Part shown: positions 10,868-23,355 of the stretch, piece by piece
Numbering within the stretch: the stretch's first letter is position 1
Layout of the letters: the number at the start of each line of letters is the position of its first letter
Source: Cannabis sativa
Lineage: Eukaryota; Streptophyta; Magnoliopsida; Rosales; Cannabaceae
DNA: 64,000 nt
Assembly (NCBI RefSeq): GCF_029168945.1
Contig: NC_083603.1
Location: forward strand, 52,772,406 to 52,836,405
Direction of reading: 5' to 3'
Made by a program: the position numbers and the translations under genes
The notes under the pieces: model-generated
Database searches by the model: none
What the model was told of the DNA's origin: nothing
The model's input: the letters and a program-made list of their open reading frames with translations, nothing else

Positions 10868-12766
10868 AAGTGGGAGTTTGTTGGGTTTTGTGCCCTAAAT
10901 AAAACCCATTACAATCTGATTAGTTATCAATTTAAGAGATTTGAAGTGATTTATGTTAACATGTATTTTACATTCTTATGGTTTAATATATATATTTAAT
11001 ATATGCACAAAATCAGTTAAGTCCAGAACATATATTTATTCACAATTACAGTATTGTCAACACAGTGGAATGTGATTGTGATTATATGATTCAAAAGATT
11101 AAGTCCCTATTTCATCAGTGTTTTGGATTTACACTGATGTGATAATCAGCGATGAAGTATACTTACACTTGGAGTAAGTGTTATGTTCTGTCCAGGACAT
11201 CGGTAAAGTATACTAGTTTCGAATGTATGGAGTATAGATTGGACTGGACCGATATTGAACTTAGTCAAGATATTATAAACTTACCGTTGTATCTTTCCAA
11301 GTCAATATCACTAGTTGATCTTAGATTAAAAGAATCAAAATCCTGATATGCTTAGGCTCAATCTCAAGAGTGCTATTCATGTTCTTTGATTTATTAGTTA
11401 AGCCTACTTTTGGGTCAGGGTGATACGTATATTTTGGGAATATGATAGTATGACTGAGTGAGAGCGCTGAACATAAATATGGAATCTATAGCTTCTACTG
11501 GTGTATAGAAGTCAAGTGATGATTCCCTTCGAGCTTAGCTAAATAGAAGTAAATGGATGAGCTATTGTTTCAGTGACTATATCTTAGATCACTAAAACAT
11601 CATTTACATGTAGCTAAGTGTTTTAAAGGGCCAAATACATTGAGGGGTGAAACGGTAAATTTATTCTTTCTCGGTGTAAATCATCTTTATAGAGGATCTT
11701 TGATCAAATTAAGATTATAACGATGGTTAAATGAGATAATGTATCTATATCATGGAACATATAGAACGCTCTATATAAGTCTGAGAGTGCAATTCCAGGT
11801 TCTAAGAGTGGATTCAATAAGAAATTAATAAGTAAGGGAATTTACTTGGTAAATTCGGTTCAGCTTATTGGAAGCTTAGTAATATAGATACATGGTCCCT
11901 ATTCTAGTTGAGACCATACTGCTTGTAAGACTCAATAATTGATTGATGTTTAATCAATTATAATTCTAAACTTAGACTATGTCTAGTTTGTGAATTTTCA
12001 CTAAGCAGGGGTGAAATTGTAAATAAAAGAGATTCTAGGTTTATTTATTAATTAAGAGACTCTATATGTCTAATTAATAATTATATTAAATGAAAATATT
12101 ATTTAGTAATATATTTTAGTTATTAAATAATTAGTTTTGACATTTAAATGATTATAATTGGAAAATTGGTTTTTGAGAAAATGGTAATAAAAATTGTGAA
12201 AACTGCAAAATCCAAGTGAGGCACATTAACACCATGGCCGGCCACTTGTTCAAGTATTTTCTAATTATTATTTTTATTATTTTAATGCCAATTAATTACT
12301 AACCTAAACCTAGTAGTTGCCTATAAATAGAAAGTGATGGCTCACACCAAAATAAGTAATTATTCAGTAATTCAGAAAACTGCCTTTTTTAGAAAATTGA
12401 GCCATCTTCTTTTCTCTCTATAGCCGACCCTCCTCTCCTTCTTCTCTTCAACACAATTTCGAGATACCCTAGTGACAGAGTAGTGCCCACACACAGCAAG
12501 TGGTACCTCAATCATAGTTTGGAAGATCGTGAAGAATCCAAATTAAAGAGAAGGACATTCACACTCAAATCTTGATAATACTCTGCAATAGAAATGATAC
12601 AAGGGTTAGAGATCTGAGTGGAAGGAGACACATTATTCCGCTGCAACCAATGTAAGGTTTTCTTAACTTTATATGTGTTTATTATCGTTTTAGAAAGTTC
12701 ATATTTAGGATGTTATATACCATAGTTTTGAGTAGATCTAAGATCCTTGTAAAATTAATTCCAACA
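10868..12766 (+). repeat. polypurine tract and 3' LTR of gag-only Copia
   Basis: The polypurine tract AAGTGGGAG (10868-10877) is followed by the 3' LTR at 10879-12766, with the same TG...CA ends as the 5' copy. This LTR keeps an intact TATAAATA at about 12321. Short open frames inside it have no protein meaning. Confidence 0.9.
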
Positions 12767-14468
12767 CTCTCTTGGTAAGTGAATCATCTCGTAGAATTCC
12801 TTTCTTTTCGTAGGACTAGTTGCTGATTTTTTCAAGGGAGGAGTATCAAATTCATTATATTTTTTTTTTCGATTGAACTTTAATTGATTCGATGAATACA
12901 ATTTTTTTAGGTATACATATGGAGAGCAGGTGAATATTATTTATGTGATCAGTGGCTGTAGTAATTATATTGAGAACTTAAAAATGTTATGGGATCAAGA
13001 AGTATATTAAGTGTACATATATATATGTGTGGGGATGGATATTAGTGGGTGTGAATCATATGTTATACATTTAGAATAGGTATGTTTGCTTCAGTAGTGT
13101 GGTTGGTATTGTTGTTGAAGTTGATTTGTTGTTAGATTTAGGTCTCCTTACTATATTGTTAGAATCATGATTTGTATTTACTGTTATAGGGCTCGCCCAA
13201 GCTTGTAGTGGTGAGATTGGTTATATAAAATTTTGTAAGTGGGAGAATGAAAATAAGAGGTGGGGTCGCACACTATGGCACATGCATAATATATATATAT
13301 ATTGAAAATATTGTTGTATGCTTTGATCACATAGTATTTTATAGTAGAATTAATCTAAAAATATATTTAAAAGGATATAGGTCTTGTGAATTATTCGGAT
13401 GCATAGAACATTAAGAACGTATTATATGCGTAGAATTTATCCACTTATTATTTTGTCATACATTTTGTAATAGGAACTCGATATACTCTTAGAGTGGTGA
13501 TCAATTGGAAGCAATAATCTAAGATAAGAAGAGTGGACATTTGTGCACATGGTGTATGTTAAAACATAAAATTATATTATGGGATTTATTTACTTGTTTT
13601 ATTCTATGGTGGATTATTGTTTTATGCTAATGTTATTAGTGTGTGATAGTGATAAGACTTTTGACTATTTGTGTGAGAATAGCACTAATAGGATAGGTTT
13701 TCTGCTGCTGGTGTGAGCATAGCACTGCAGGATATATTTTTGGTTGCTCCTATGGACTACTTGCAAGTTATCTTATCATGGGTGAGTACAACTTGTGATA
13801 AGAAATTTTCCTATTAGATGCCGAGTGTGAGAACAACATGAGGCAGGGCAAGTTACACTTCATGTCTGATCAACATGGGTGGAAGTAGATTATCGTATGT
13901 GAGGACAATGTGCGATAAGATACTGTGTTATGTGTGTGTATGTGTGTGAGTATAGCATGCATTAAGTTTATAATGTGATATGATGTTATATCGTATGTGG
14001 GAATAATGTGTAACATTATATGTAATATGATATGTTGATATATGTATGAAAGCATGGTATGAATCCATTTGATGATGTGATATTGATATACTTATGACTA
14101 TATTATGTAGTTGGGGGGTTATGTCCTACATAGCTCTTCTTAATGGGCGTTAGTTCACGGGTACTCTGTGTGCAGGTAAAGGCAAAACTAAATAGTGAGG
14201 ATGGCGAGCTCGATGCGTGGATTACATTAGGGGATTATCACGATATTTTGGTTTAAAAATATTTCGTTGAAGATTATTTTTCAAATAATTTTTTTTGTAA
14301 AGCTTTATATTTTAAAAGCTATGAATAAATTAATATTTTATTTTAAAAATAATGAGATCTCATGCTTAGTTATTTTTCATTAAAGAAGCCATTTATTGTC
14401 TTTATCTTAAATGATTTTAAATGGACTAGCGAGTGTGACGTCTCGGGAAATCAGGGTGTTACATCTCA

Positions 14469-16159
14469 AGCCAATACGGCCTATAAATAACCCATTTCAA
14501 ATGTGAGAGCGGGTAGAAAATCATATTTGTAATCATCAGCTAAAAAAATAATAGAAGAATTTTTTTGTCTCCATTATAAAATCTTATTATCATTTGAATT
14601 TACTCTTTATCATCATCCCCATCTTATTTATGAATTTAAGTTTAGATTTTGATTTTCTGGCCACAAAATTAGCATGACGAGTTCTCACCGTCAACAATTT
14701 AGCACCATATGTAGGAACGATAGGCTAATGCCGCGTTGTTTCCTCATATACAATCCCTGTAAAATATTTAGACGCTCTTGTTGTCTTTAGGATGTGGAAG
14801 TTCGTCTCGACGGTAATTAGTTGATCGCTTCGACACATAATGTATATGTGTTGAGGCTTTTGTCTTTGCTAGGCTCCAAGTTAGTTGTTGATTAATGAAA
14901 TTATCTTTTCTTGATAAAAAAAGAAAAAAAAAAATAAATTTGAAGTTTTTTGAACGCATAGTAAACCGGAATTTCAGCTATCTTTTAGGAACTCTGTTTT
15001 TAATGATGTAAATTATTCAAATTTTTCAAAAATCTACCGAGATAATATTATAACTATAATGAATACAATTATGAAAAAAGATTGAAAATAATAATTCAAG
15101 CATATTATTTTGTGGACAAAAGTTGGCTAAAAGTTGTAATGGCGACTACTCAATATTAATTTACCCTATTTAAAAATATATAGTAATTTCTTTTATATTG
15201 TTTGGTTTGAAACTTAAAAGTGAAGGTAGATAAAGAAGAAATTAATTATATTAAATTTAAGGGTTTTTTCAAATTTACATTTTTAAAGCAGTTTTTTTTA
15301 TTAATTTTTATAAAAATTTACATAGCAACTCAAATAACAACCAATGGAACAACTTAAATCATAATCTAAATTCACAAAACATCTCACATAACAACTATCG
15401 AAACAACTCAAACTATGAAAATAAAAAATAAGATTTTTTCATTTTTACACTTCAAAATAGTTTTTTTTTTTTTTTTACGAAATTTTACATAGAAACTTCT
15501 ATTGCAACTAATGCAAACCACTTTAAAAACTTAAACCATAAATTTAAAAAAAAAAAAAAAAAACTTAAAAAAATAGTATATAGAATAATTTTCTTAAAAA
15601 AAAGTTAAAATAGTATCATGATTCCCCTAATTAAATTAAGTTAAATATATATTATTTTAAAAAATTGACTTATATACTATTTTTTTATTTTTTTAAAAAA
15701 ATAAAAATTTGAGTTTTAAAATAGTTTTTTTGTTGGTTGCTTTACGGGTTTTAATTGTACTGTTAGTTACAATAAATATTTCTATATAAAATTCTATAAA
15801 AATACAAAAAAAAAAAAAAAAACTGGTTTTGAAGTTTAAAAATAAAAAAGCTTAACTCTCTTTTCCATCATAATTTTTTTTCTCGAATCCAATCCTAATA
15901 TCTTTCCGATCTCTCTACCATAGTGTTAGTGTCAACGCTAAAATGAGTTGATTTATATATCTCAAAAGATATAGAAAAGCTAGCATTTTATTGAAATTCC
16001 TCAACTTTAATAGTACTGATTGAGGCAATTAGGTTAAGCTAGCATACTCGCATAGAGCTGCATTACACTACATAATACATATATTTAACGTAACATATAC
16101 ACATATATAGATATAGTGTAATAACCGTTACGTTGCATACATATATAAATATAGGCTAA
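14469..16159. other. AT-rich intergenic stretch
   Basis: The stretch contains many A and T homopolymers (for example around 15460, 15545 and 15810). No ORF with a domain, RNA gene or repeat boundary was found. The last 250 bases precede the 3' end of the minus-strand gene at 16160 and may include its 3' untranslated region. Confidence 0.6.
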
Positions 16160-16828
16160 CTAATCAGTCTTGGAAGCAAGAAAATCAGCGAACATGTTGG
16201 GAGAGGTGGGGCATATTCTTGGGCATCCAACCACCTTGTATCGGCAGAGACACCTTGGGCACGATGATCTGTCGCAAAGGCAAGGGTTCCCGCAAGTTGA
16301 TGGGCAAGCGCCTCTTCTCTCGTCTGTACGAGTGCAACTCAGCTTCCCATCCTCTCCAACTGTGCAATCACAGCTAGCACATTTCGTTGGACCTATTTAC
16401 AAAACACAAAGTAATTATCAAATAATATATAATCAAACAAGAATCACATATCTCATTTTTATATCTTAATTAATGAGTGCCTAAAAAAGATGAAAAAAAA
16501 AAAATAGATAGGAACTCCCATTATATTTGAAAAAATGGCCCACATAAAAGATAATAATTATTGGGAATATTCAATCATCATGGCTCGAAGAAAATCCATG
16601 TTGGGTCCTTCCACCAACGAATATATATATATATATAAAACTTCTTTAAAAATAAAAAGTTTCTAAGTTAAAACAAGAAGTAGGAGACACTCAATGATAT
16701 TATAGATGCATACCAACAGCGCACTGATAAACACTCTCAGATTCTAAGGAAGAGTCAAGGGTAGCATGAGTTGTGATAGTCACAACAGCCAACAGGAACA
16801 GCACCAAGGAAAGCTTGTTGAAGGCCAT
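16160..16828 (-). CDS. secreted cysteine-rich peptide, Bowman-Birk inhibitor-like
   Basis: Two exons on the minus strand, 16828-16714 and 16392-16160, join across a 321 bp GT...AG intron (phase 1) to encode 115 residues. Residues 1 to about 22 (MAFNKLSLVLFLLAVV) form a signal peptide. The mature part has 14 cysteines, the number in a double-headed Bowman-Birk serine-protease inhibitor. The C-terminal half reads CLCDRSSCPRCLC then GCPRIC, close to the inhibitor's second half. The first half departs from the family: there is no CC pair at the start, and only one cysteine follows the first loop before TRTDE. It is therefore Bowman-Birk-like or a related knotted peptide, probably exported and active in defence or in control of proteases. 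A TATA box lies 86-93 bases upstream. Splice sites, frame and stop are all intact. No EST evidence is available to me. Confidence 0.75.
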
Positions 16829-16913
16829 ATTATCGCTTCGGACGTGGAATGTCAATATTTGATATGCTTAGTATTGATAATATTTGGGATGCCTTAACCT
16901 GGTTGCTTGATCC

Positions 16914-16921
16914 TATTTATA
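16914..16921 (-). promoter_or_regulatory. TATA box of the cysteine-rich peptide gene
   Basis: The minus strand reads CTCTATAAATAGG, a canonical plant TATA box, ending 86 bases before the ATG at 16828. The intervening stretch would give a short 5' leader. Confidence 0.7.
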
Positions 16922-16929
16922 GAGGCTTA

Positions 16930-17842
16930 AGGGATAAAATCATTATTTTTTCCCATTCACAGATTAACACTTCTATCTAGTCCATTACTTAATTTTTGAA
17001 TTTTTAAGTGGTTAATTTAATATTTAATTTGGGCATGTGAGAAATGTGCCTACCGGTCTTCCAAATTTAATAATTTATATATTAACAAAATAGTACAAAG
17101 GAATATGACTCTTCAGCAAAATAAAAGACAAAAGGCCTTGGAAGAAAGAAAGTATTGTAATATTCAAATAACATTTTCTAAGAGAGATTATTCTATCAAA
17201 AATAACAATTTATAAAATATATATATTTTCTGAGAGAAAAAATATGGGAGTTTTTTTTTTTTTTTTGAAAGGAGAAAATAATTTATAATTGAATTGTTTC
17301 GAGACTAAGTAAAAATTATATATTTATAGTAATTTAATGTTTAAGTTAAAAAAATCTAAATTTGGTTTTCTCAAAAAAATAAAAAAAATTGAAAATATTT
17401 TAAATTAGAAAATTATACATAATAGATTTATATAAAATTTTGTAACATATATTATTTTTAAATAAATTTACGATTTTAGTTACTCTGATAATTTCTACGT
17501 AAGTTGCTATATAAAATTTAGCTGCAATTTATGTAACTCTATTAATTACTATGTGAATTTCTATAAAATTAAAAAAAAAAATACTTTAAAATGTAAAAAT
17601 AAACAAAAACCTTATAAAACAATCCTAAATCTCTTCCTTTTCTTACAACTCCATATATCTAACCTTCGGGAAAAGATCATATATCTTTATTAATATATAA
17701 ATGTCCATAATTGACACTTTGCCTTATTGTGTAAAATATATTTAGCTATTAATTCTATTTGAAATTGGATAATAATAACTATCTTTTTCATCTTTTCTTC
17801 TGTTATGAGTTATATTTTAATTCTTAACGTTCAACCACGTAT
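16930..17842. other. AT-rich upstream region
   Basis: This is the upstream region of the minus-strand peptide gene and the space before the foldback. It contains A/T runs and no ORF with a recognisable domain. Individual promoter motifs cannot be assigned with confidence. Confidence 0.5.
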
Positions 17843-18219
17843 ACTTTGATGAGCTACTGCGAGAAATTAGACTTTTGTTGCAATATCTTATTATAATTGA
17901 ATTAAAATTTGTGTATAATGAGTGTAATTAGGTGGCTCATATTTTGACCAATTATACTTTGGTAATCAAAATTAGTGTCATGTGGATTTCTTCTCCTGAT
18001 ATTCAAGCTATTCATCTAGATATGCCTTTTTCTTTGAGAAGAGAAGATGAATAGCTTAAGGAGAAGTAATCCCAATCCACATGACACTAATTTTGATTAC
18101 CAAAGTATAATTGGTCAAAATATGAGCCACCTAATTATACTCATGATACACAAATTTTAATTCAATTATAGTAAGATATTACAACAAAGGTGTAATTTCT
18201 CGCAGTAGCTCATCAAAGT
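17843..18219. repeat. 377 bp near-perfect foldback (inverted repeat)
   Basis: The left arm begins ACTTTGATGAGCTACTGCG and the right arm ends CGCAGTAGCTCATCAAAGT. The arms are about 175 bases each and complement over nearly their full length with few mismatches. They close on a loop of about 25 bases near 18020-18050. No coding content was found. I could not define a target duplication outside the ends, so the transposon family is unassigned. If transcribed, it would form a long double-stranded stem. Confidence 0.85.
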
Positions 18220-18289
18220 CCCTACACCTTTCTCTTTATCGATTATAAGTTGTATCGCTCGAAGATAATCAGTAACAACTCAAAATATG

Positions 18290-18800
18290 GGTATACATCG
18301 TTGTAAGCCAGTCCGGATGCCATCATGTATAGCAAAGAATCCAGCAATTAAAGATGAGCTTACTTGAGGGAGAATCATGACTAAAGTAAAATTGAATCGC
18401 ATCATTACTTTCTCAAATCACCACTCCACTCGTTGAAAGCCCCACCTCAACACAGCAGCCAACATCAACATTAATGGTCACAGACCCCTCATCAGGTGGC
18501 ACCCACGTGTTTACTTCCCAGCTGCCTCCAATGTAATTAGCTTGATTATAATTAAGCAAAAATTTACCACACCAATTTAGGAGGTCCCCTTCCTGTAGGC
18601 TAAATCCCCCATGCACTACTGAGTTTCTAGCATTCCAAAGATGCTATAAAATAACCAGAAAAGGAGCAAACGAATCTCGTGACCATACCTTAGCTAACAG
18701 ATGGAATACAGAGATGATTGCCATTGAGCACAGTCTTTAGATCTGATCTCACCAAGCACTCCTTTTTCATACTTTGATACTCAATGAGAAACACTACTAC
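18290..18800 (-). pseudogene. LINE-type reverse-transcriptase tail (RNase H-like) fragment
   Basis: The minus strand reads HLWNARNSVVHGGF, then WVPPDEGSVTINVDVG, then STSGVVI. This is the typical junction of the zinc-binding tail and the RVT_3 RNase H-like domain of plant non-LTR elements. Two in-frame stops sit where the family has other residues: the first, before HLWN, where W is expected, and the second after GVVI where R is expected. The upstream RT domain is absent, so this is a truncated, dead copy. Confidence 0.65.
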
Positions 18801-18859
18801 AAATATTACATTTTGTGTTGGTTTTATACTATATATGAAATTTTATGTTTTTTATATTT

Positions 18860-21194
18860 TATGTGTGGCAATATTGGAACGCGACGTTTGGCCAATAGAA
18901 TCACATTTTCTTTATAATTTAGTATTTTAATAATAGCAGGGCAACCTAGATAGACATTGGGAATATTTGAGGTTTTAGAAATGATCAATTACCCCTAGGT
19001 GGTAAGTTTCCTTTTGGCATAGGCAAGGGTAAAATAGTCTTTTTCTATTTTTATATTTTTGCCTTGTAGTGGATTGTTTTATTTGAGTAATATAAATTTA
19101 ATATATTAGATAATTATGTTTTTTTTTTTCATTTATCAAAAAATCAAAGAAAACACAATATCTTATTCTCTCTTCAAGCTCTCTAGAAACCAGCAGCCAT
19201 TGAAGGGTTTTTTCTGCCTAATTCAGAGTGTTTAGTAGAATCTTGTAGGTTTCAATCCAAGGTAATTTCCCTAGCTCATTTCTTTTTGTTTTTTTTAAGT
19301 TCAATTTAGTTTTCCATGCATGATGTTAGGATTAGGGTTCTGTGATGTTGAAGGATGTTTGAATTTGTGTTCCGAAGTTAAAATGATGTTGTTTGAGTTG
19401 ACTTCACGGTGTTTTGGGGGCTTGGTGATGTTTTTGGTCAAGGTTTGAGCTTTAGAGCTCAAACTTTGGTCTGTAATGGTGATTTATATTTCTGTGGTTG
19501 ATTCTTGTTTTTATTGCATAAAGTATGTTTGTTGTGACCTAATTAGGAGGTTTGGAAGGTTTTAGATCATTTGGGGTCGAATTGGCTTATTTATGATGTT
19601 TTTTGTGTTTCCTGCACTAAACTGGTCGATCGTTTCAGTGGGACATGTAGGAACCAAAATTTTGGTTGGTCCCCAAAAAACCCCATAGATCTGGTCATTT
19701 GGTTGTGGAACCAGTCTGCCAGTTGGGCCAGTTTAGGGAACCCTAGTTTTTCCCGTTTTTGCTATGTTTAGGGTATTGCCATTTTATTCATCAATAGGGA
19801 AACTTCTAGTTTGATTTTAAGTCCCTGAAAAGTGATTTAGCGTGTCACTCATTAATTTTGCAAATACTGTGATTTAGGGGCCATAAGTCGTCGAGCAGTA
19901 GTTTCACTCAAGTTGACCGACACACCTGAATTTGGAAACGAGGTAAGAATTGGATAATGATATGCATATGTATTTACATGTTTAGCGTACATGTGTATGG
20001 AGCCTATTAGATTACATTGATAGCGGTATCAGTATACATAGAGTTGTACTGGATACCAATAAATGTATGTTTTGGTGAAGTACGAGATCGATGCTATCAC
20101 ATTGGTATGACTAGAGTACCGAGTATAGGCTGATATTATGGTCGATAATATTGTCGTATGAACATTCTAAGCTCATTACCGTGTGGGACACGGGGATAGG
20201 GTTATAGTTGGGTGTATGGACGCCTAATTCTAATTTAGGTTATATTTATTAAGGGTGTTCGCAATGCCGGTGGTGTGGTTTTTGAAAATTTTTTCAAACC
20301 AACCCGCACATGCGGTTTTTCCAATTTCTCAAACCGCACCTACACCGCGATACTAAAAACCCGCAAAAATCGCACCGCAAAAAATAGTGCAGTGTAGTGC
20401 AATTTTTGCAGTTTGTGCAGTTTGGACTATCACTAGATAATTAAACTATCACAAATACAATAAACCTAGAGCAAATCTTGTCAAAATACCATAAGGCTTG
20501 AAAATAAATATGAAAAAAAAAAAAAGTTTCAACAATACAATAATTAGTGAACTTTGAGTTGAACATTTACATATTGGACCTATATAAATATAAAAATTAA
20601 TTTTTTATAATGTGCAATGTGGTTTAAATCGCATATTAGCAATTCAAAACCGCAAACTGTACTGCACCACACAGTTTAGGTTTAATTCAAGCTGCGACCG
20701 CACCACAAAGAATTTCAAACTGTATTTCTTTTATGGTGTGGTGTGGTGTGGGCGGTTTGAGCGGTTTGGGCAGTTTGATGAACACCCCTAATATTTATGT
20801 TTATCATTATACTTTTCTTACTAAGTTTGTTGACCTACAGTTATTGCTTGCATGTATAGGTAAGGGCAAGGCTAAGGTTGAGCAGATGTGAGAGCGAGCG
20901 GATGAAGATTGTACATGTTGGGGCGGTTAGACCTAGAGCGTACGATCTTTGGGGACAGCTAGTTATATTTTGTATAGTCGCTAGGCGACAACTTTTGTAT
21001 TAAACATTTTAATCAATTGTAAATATTTTATACATGGGATCCCGGTTTTATATATGAATTATTTAGGTTGGTATTTATAAGTATTTAAACAAAATTTTAA
21101 TTACTCACGATTTTCAATCAATTTGTTGATTATCAACGAGTTGTACAATTATTATAAAATCATGATAACACTCCTAATCTAGTAGGGTGTTACA
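18860..21194 (+). repeat. 5' LTR of a Tekay-like gypsy element (left edge uncertain)
   Basis: The right edge is firm: GGGTGTTACA ends at 21194 and a primer-binding site follows. The left edge lies somewhere between about 18780 and 18870, where no matching second LTR or duplication is available. The LTR is interrupted by an hAT-type MITE (20250-20790). Its last 350 bases (TAGGTAAGGGCAAGG, GGGATCCCGG, GTCGCTAGGCGAC) correspond to the solo LTR on the opposite strand at 30280-32265. Confidence 0.7.
20250..20790. mobile_element. hAT-type MITE 1
   Basis: It has terminal inverted repeats TAAGGGTGTTC at the left and GAACACCCCTA at the right. The exact 8 bp target duplication ATATTTAT lies at 20242-20249 and 20791-20798. 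The 541 bp hold no ORF but are full of GCGGTTTG-type subterminal motifs, also seen at the ends of the hAT transposon at 26184-29560. It is non-autonomous. Confidence 0.93.
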
Positions 21195-21197
21195 ATT

Positions 21198-21209
21198 TGG
21201 TATCAAAGC
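21198..21209 (+). other. primer-binding site
   Basis: TGGTATCAAAGC, four bases after the LTR end, is a one-base variant of the tRNA-Met site used by plant LTR elements. Confidence 0.75.
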
Positions 21210-21469
21210 TGTCAGGTTTTCTTCTGAAGATTGTCACAACATGTACAATCATCATCAGAGATAAGCTCAACTCATAGTTCAGTAAGCTTTTATTGCTTTA
21301 GTAGTTTATTTTATTAGTATGTTATAAGAAAATCCTGATAGAAAGCATGTTAATAGCCTGATAGCTGAATAGGCGCATGTTTTAATTTCCAAAATAAGCA
21401 GCAATTAGTAATTTATTCTTGATTGCGGTCTGACCAGGCTAGCTCTTGGTTTCATAGGCTGTTCTATTA

Positions 21470-23355
21470 GAATGGATGCTGGGCGAAACACGAGAATTCA
21501 AGGTAACTCGGTCGAATCCAGTGGCGGTCAGGGAGTTCAAATTCCCCCGAATATATGTGGCTGAGACAGAGGCCTTAGAGGCAGGGCATGCGATCAGGGA
21601 GATGTTAACCCACCGTAGGCTACCCAGGATTGGAAAGACAGGTTTGCAGCAATGCAAACTAGAATCAATGAACAAGACGAAGAAATCAGAGGCATGAGGC
21701 AGTAGAGTGCTCCTGCAATGCTTGTTCCAGAGATGTAGGTGGCTCATACCCTTACTGTGTAGGCAGGTCCAATTGCTACAATGAATCAAATGGAACCACT
21801 ACACGAAAGGTTCTGCAAGCAAGCACCTCCAGTCTTTCTGGGAGGTCCCAATGTGATGAAACCCGAGCAGTGGCTGACAATTACTACACAAATCTTGAAC
21901 TTTATGGGTGTCATCGACAACAATAGAGTGGTTGGTGCCACATTCCAATTTTAGGAAGATGCCCTAGTTTGGTGGGACATGGTGGCCCTAACTCGGGATG
22001 TTACTACCATTACCTGGGAAGAGTTCTAGGATTTTTTTAAATGTAAAGTATTACAATGAGGCAGTCAAAAGTGCAAAGAGAAAGGAATTTACCCAGCTGA
22101 CTTAGAAGGAGAATATGACAGTTACTGAATACACAACTCAGTTTAATTAATTAGCTAGGTTGGCCTCGGGAATTGTGCCAACCTACTTCAGTAAGAAAGA
22201 AAAGTACCTGGATGGACTAAACCCCAAAATCATGCATGACCTTGTGATCACCATTGATGATAACACCACCTATGCTGATATGGTGGGAAAGGCATTGCGA
22301 GCTAAGGGTGCAGTTGAGTGCACCCAAGAGTCTTGAGGGACTCAGGTTGTTGGTGGAGCCACTACTCTCCCTACCTCTGGTTATGGTAGGGGTGGTAGTG
22401 ACTCGACCACTAACCAAAAAAAGAAAGGCACCATTTGCACCCAGTGGCTTAAATTAGAACAAGAGGTTTTGAGGAACCAGGGTCGAGGCAACCATTAAGG
22501 TGCTTCCAAAACTCGATATACTTGCCCAGAATGTCCCAGTCGTAAGAAGCATCATCTGCCCGCAGCTCAAGAAAGAAGAGCAAAAGACATTAGCAAAGCT
22601 CGCTCCAGAAAGGGTGTTTACTCTTAGCCAGGCTGATGTAGAAGCTAGCCCCTCAGGTTTTACAGGTTAGCTATTGGTAAACAACTCTTACTTCTCTGTA
22701 TTGTTTGACTCTGGGGCCACTCATTCATATGTGGCGGCTAGAATTTTTGATAAATTGGGTAGACTGTATGACACCTATGATAAAGGGTTTGGAACCCTAC
22801 TGCCTGGAGAAGAATTAGTTATCTCCAAAAGGTGAGTTAGGTATATGCCAATCAGAATTGAAGATAGAGAGTTGAGCGCTGATTTAGTGGAATTGGGCTT
22901 AGTAGATTTTGATATCATACTTGGAATGGATCTCTTGTCCCAGTACTTAGTCAGTATTGATTGTAAATAGAAGATGGTGATCTTCCAACCCGAGGGCGAG
23001 GAACCATTTGTTTTGTGGGATTAGTTTAGGGATCTCAAATTCCAGTGATCTCTGTACTAAAAGCTAGAGATTTGTTACAAGATGGATGCTTAGGGTTTCT
23101 GGCAGTGGTATTGGAAACAACAAGATTAGAATCAATTCAGCCAGAGGATATCAGGGTGATTTAAGGAATTTTTAGATATTTTTCCTGATGAACTTCCGAG
23201 TTTACCACCACAGCGAGAAATAGATTTTATTATTGATTTAGAACCTGGGGCTAAACCAGTTTCTAAGGCACCGTACAGAATGGCTTCGGCAGAGCTTAAA
23301 GAGTTGAAGATTCAACTTCAGGGGATGCTTGACCTAGGGTTTTCACGACCTAGTT
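21470..23355 (+). pseudogene. Tekay-like gypsy gag-protease-RT, decayed and truncated
   Basis: Fragments appear in gypsy order. A gag segment near 21835 has FLGGPNVMKPEQWL. It is followed by the gag core (LVWWDMV and SGIVPTYFSKKEKYLDGL). A protease near 22700 has FDSGATHSYV and LGMDLLSQY. The start of RT near 23190 has FPDELPSLPPQREIDF and SKAPYRMASAELKEL. Many stops and frameshifts interrupt it. Homology ends abruptly after GFSRPS at about 23352, before the catalytic YVDD block. The rest of pol and the 3' LTR are missing. The sequence that follows looks like the 3' part of a different (Tat) element. Confidence 0.8.

Larger units (their letters stand above)
1254..12766 (+). mobile_element. 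Copia LTR retrotransposon, gag retained, pol lost (TR-GAG-like)
   Basis: A complete insertion of 11,513 bp with LTRs of 1886 and 1888 bp, TG...CA ends and target duplication CTCTC (1249-1253 and 12767-12771). The primer-binding site and polypurine tract are in place. A 5 kb non-coding leader precedes a nearly complete gag. After gag the pol region is reduced to about 1.7 kb of decayed, non-translating sequence. The two LTRs differ at dozens of positions (roughly 3-4 % by eye), so the insertion is not recent. It is related along LTR, leader and pol scraps to the Copia element at 47104-57304. The architecture matches non-autonomous elements that keep only GAG. Confidence 0.9.
700..14463 (+). 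mobile_element. Ty3/gypsy solo LTR, split by a nested Copia element
   Basis: The sequence starts TGTAATATC at 700 and ends GTGTTACA at 14463. The 5 bp TCTCA flanks it at 695-699 and 14464-14468, a clean target duplication. Once the Copia insertion (1254-12766 plus one CTCTC duplication) is discounted, about 2.25 kb remains. That is a plausible Tekay-like LTR length, with no coding or primer-binding sequence. The last 350 bases resemble the end of the plus-strand gypsy LTR at 21194 (a GGTAAAGGCAAAACTAA block, then an AT-rich stretch, then GGGTGTTACA), which sets the orientation. Recombination between two LTRs is the usual origin of such solo LTRs. Confidence 0.8.

Noticed and set aside
11152..11346. 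Open frames inside LTRs (also 47391-47582 and 55700-55891 with their antisense shadows)
   Set aside because: They lie wholly inside LTR sequence and recur only because the LTRs are repeated. There is no protein meaning.
18770..18860. CACTA-like word CACTACTACAAATATT as a transposon end
   Set aside because: No matching inverted end or 3 bp duplication found. A similar word at 63736 (CACTATAAGAAATTTTC) also lacks a partner.
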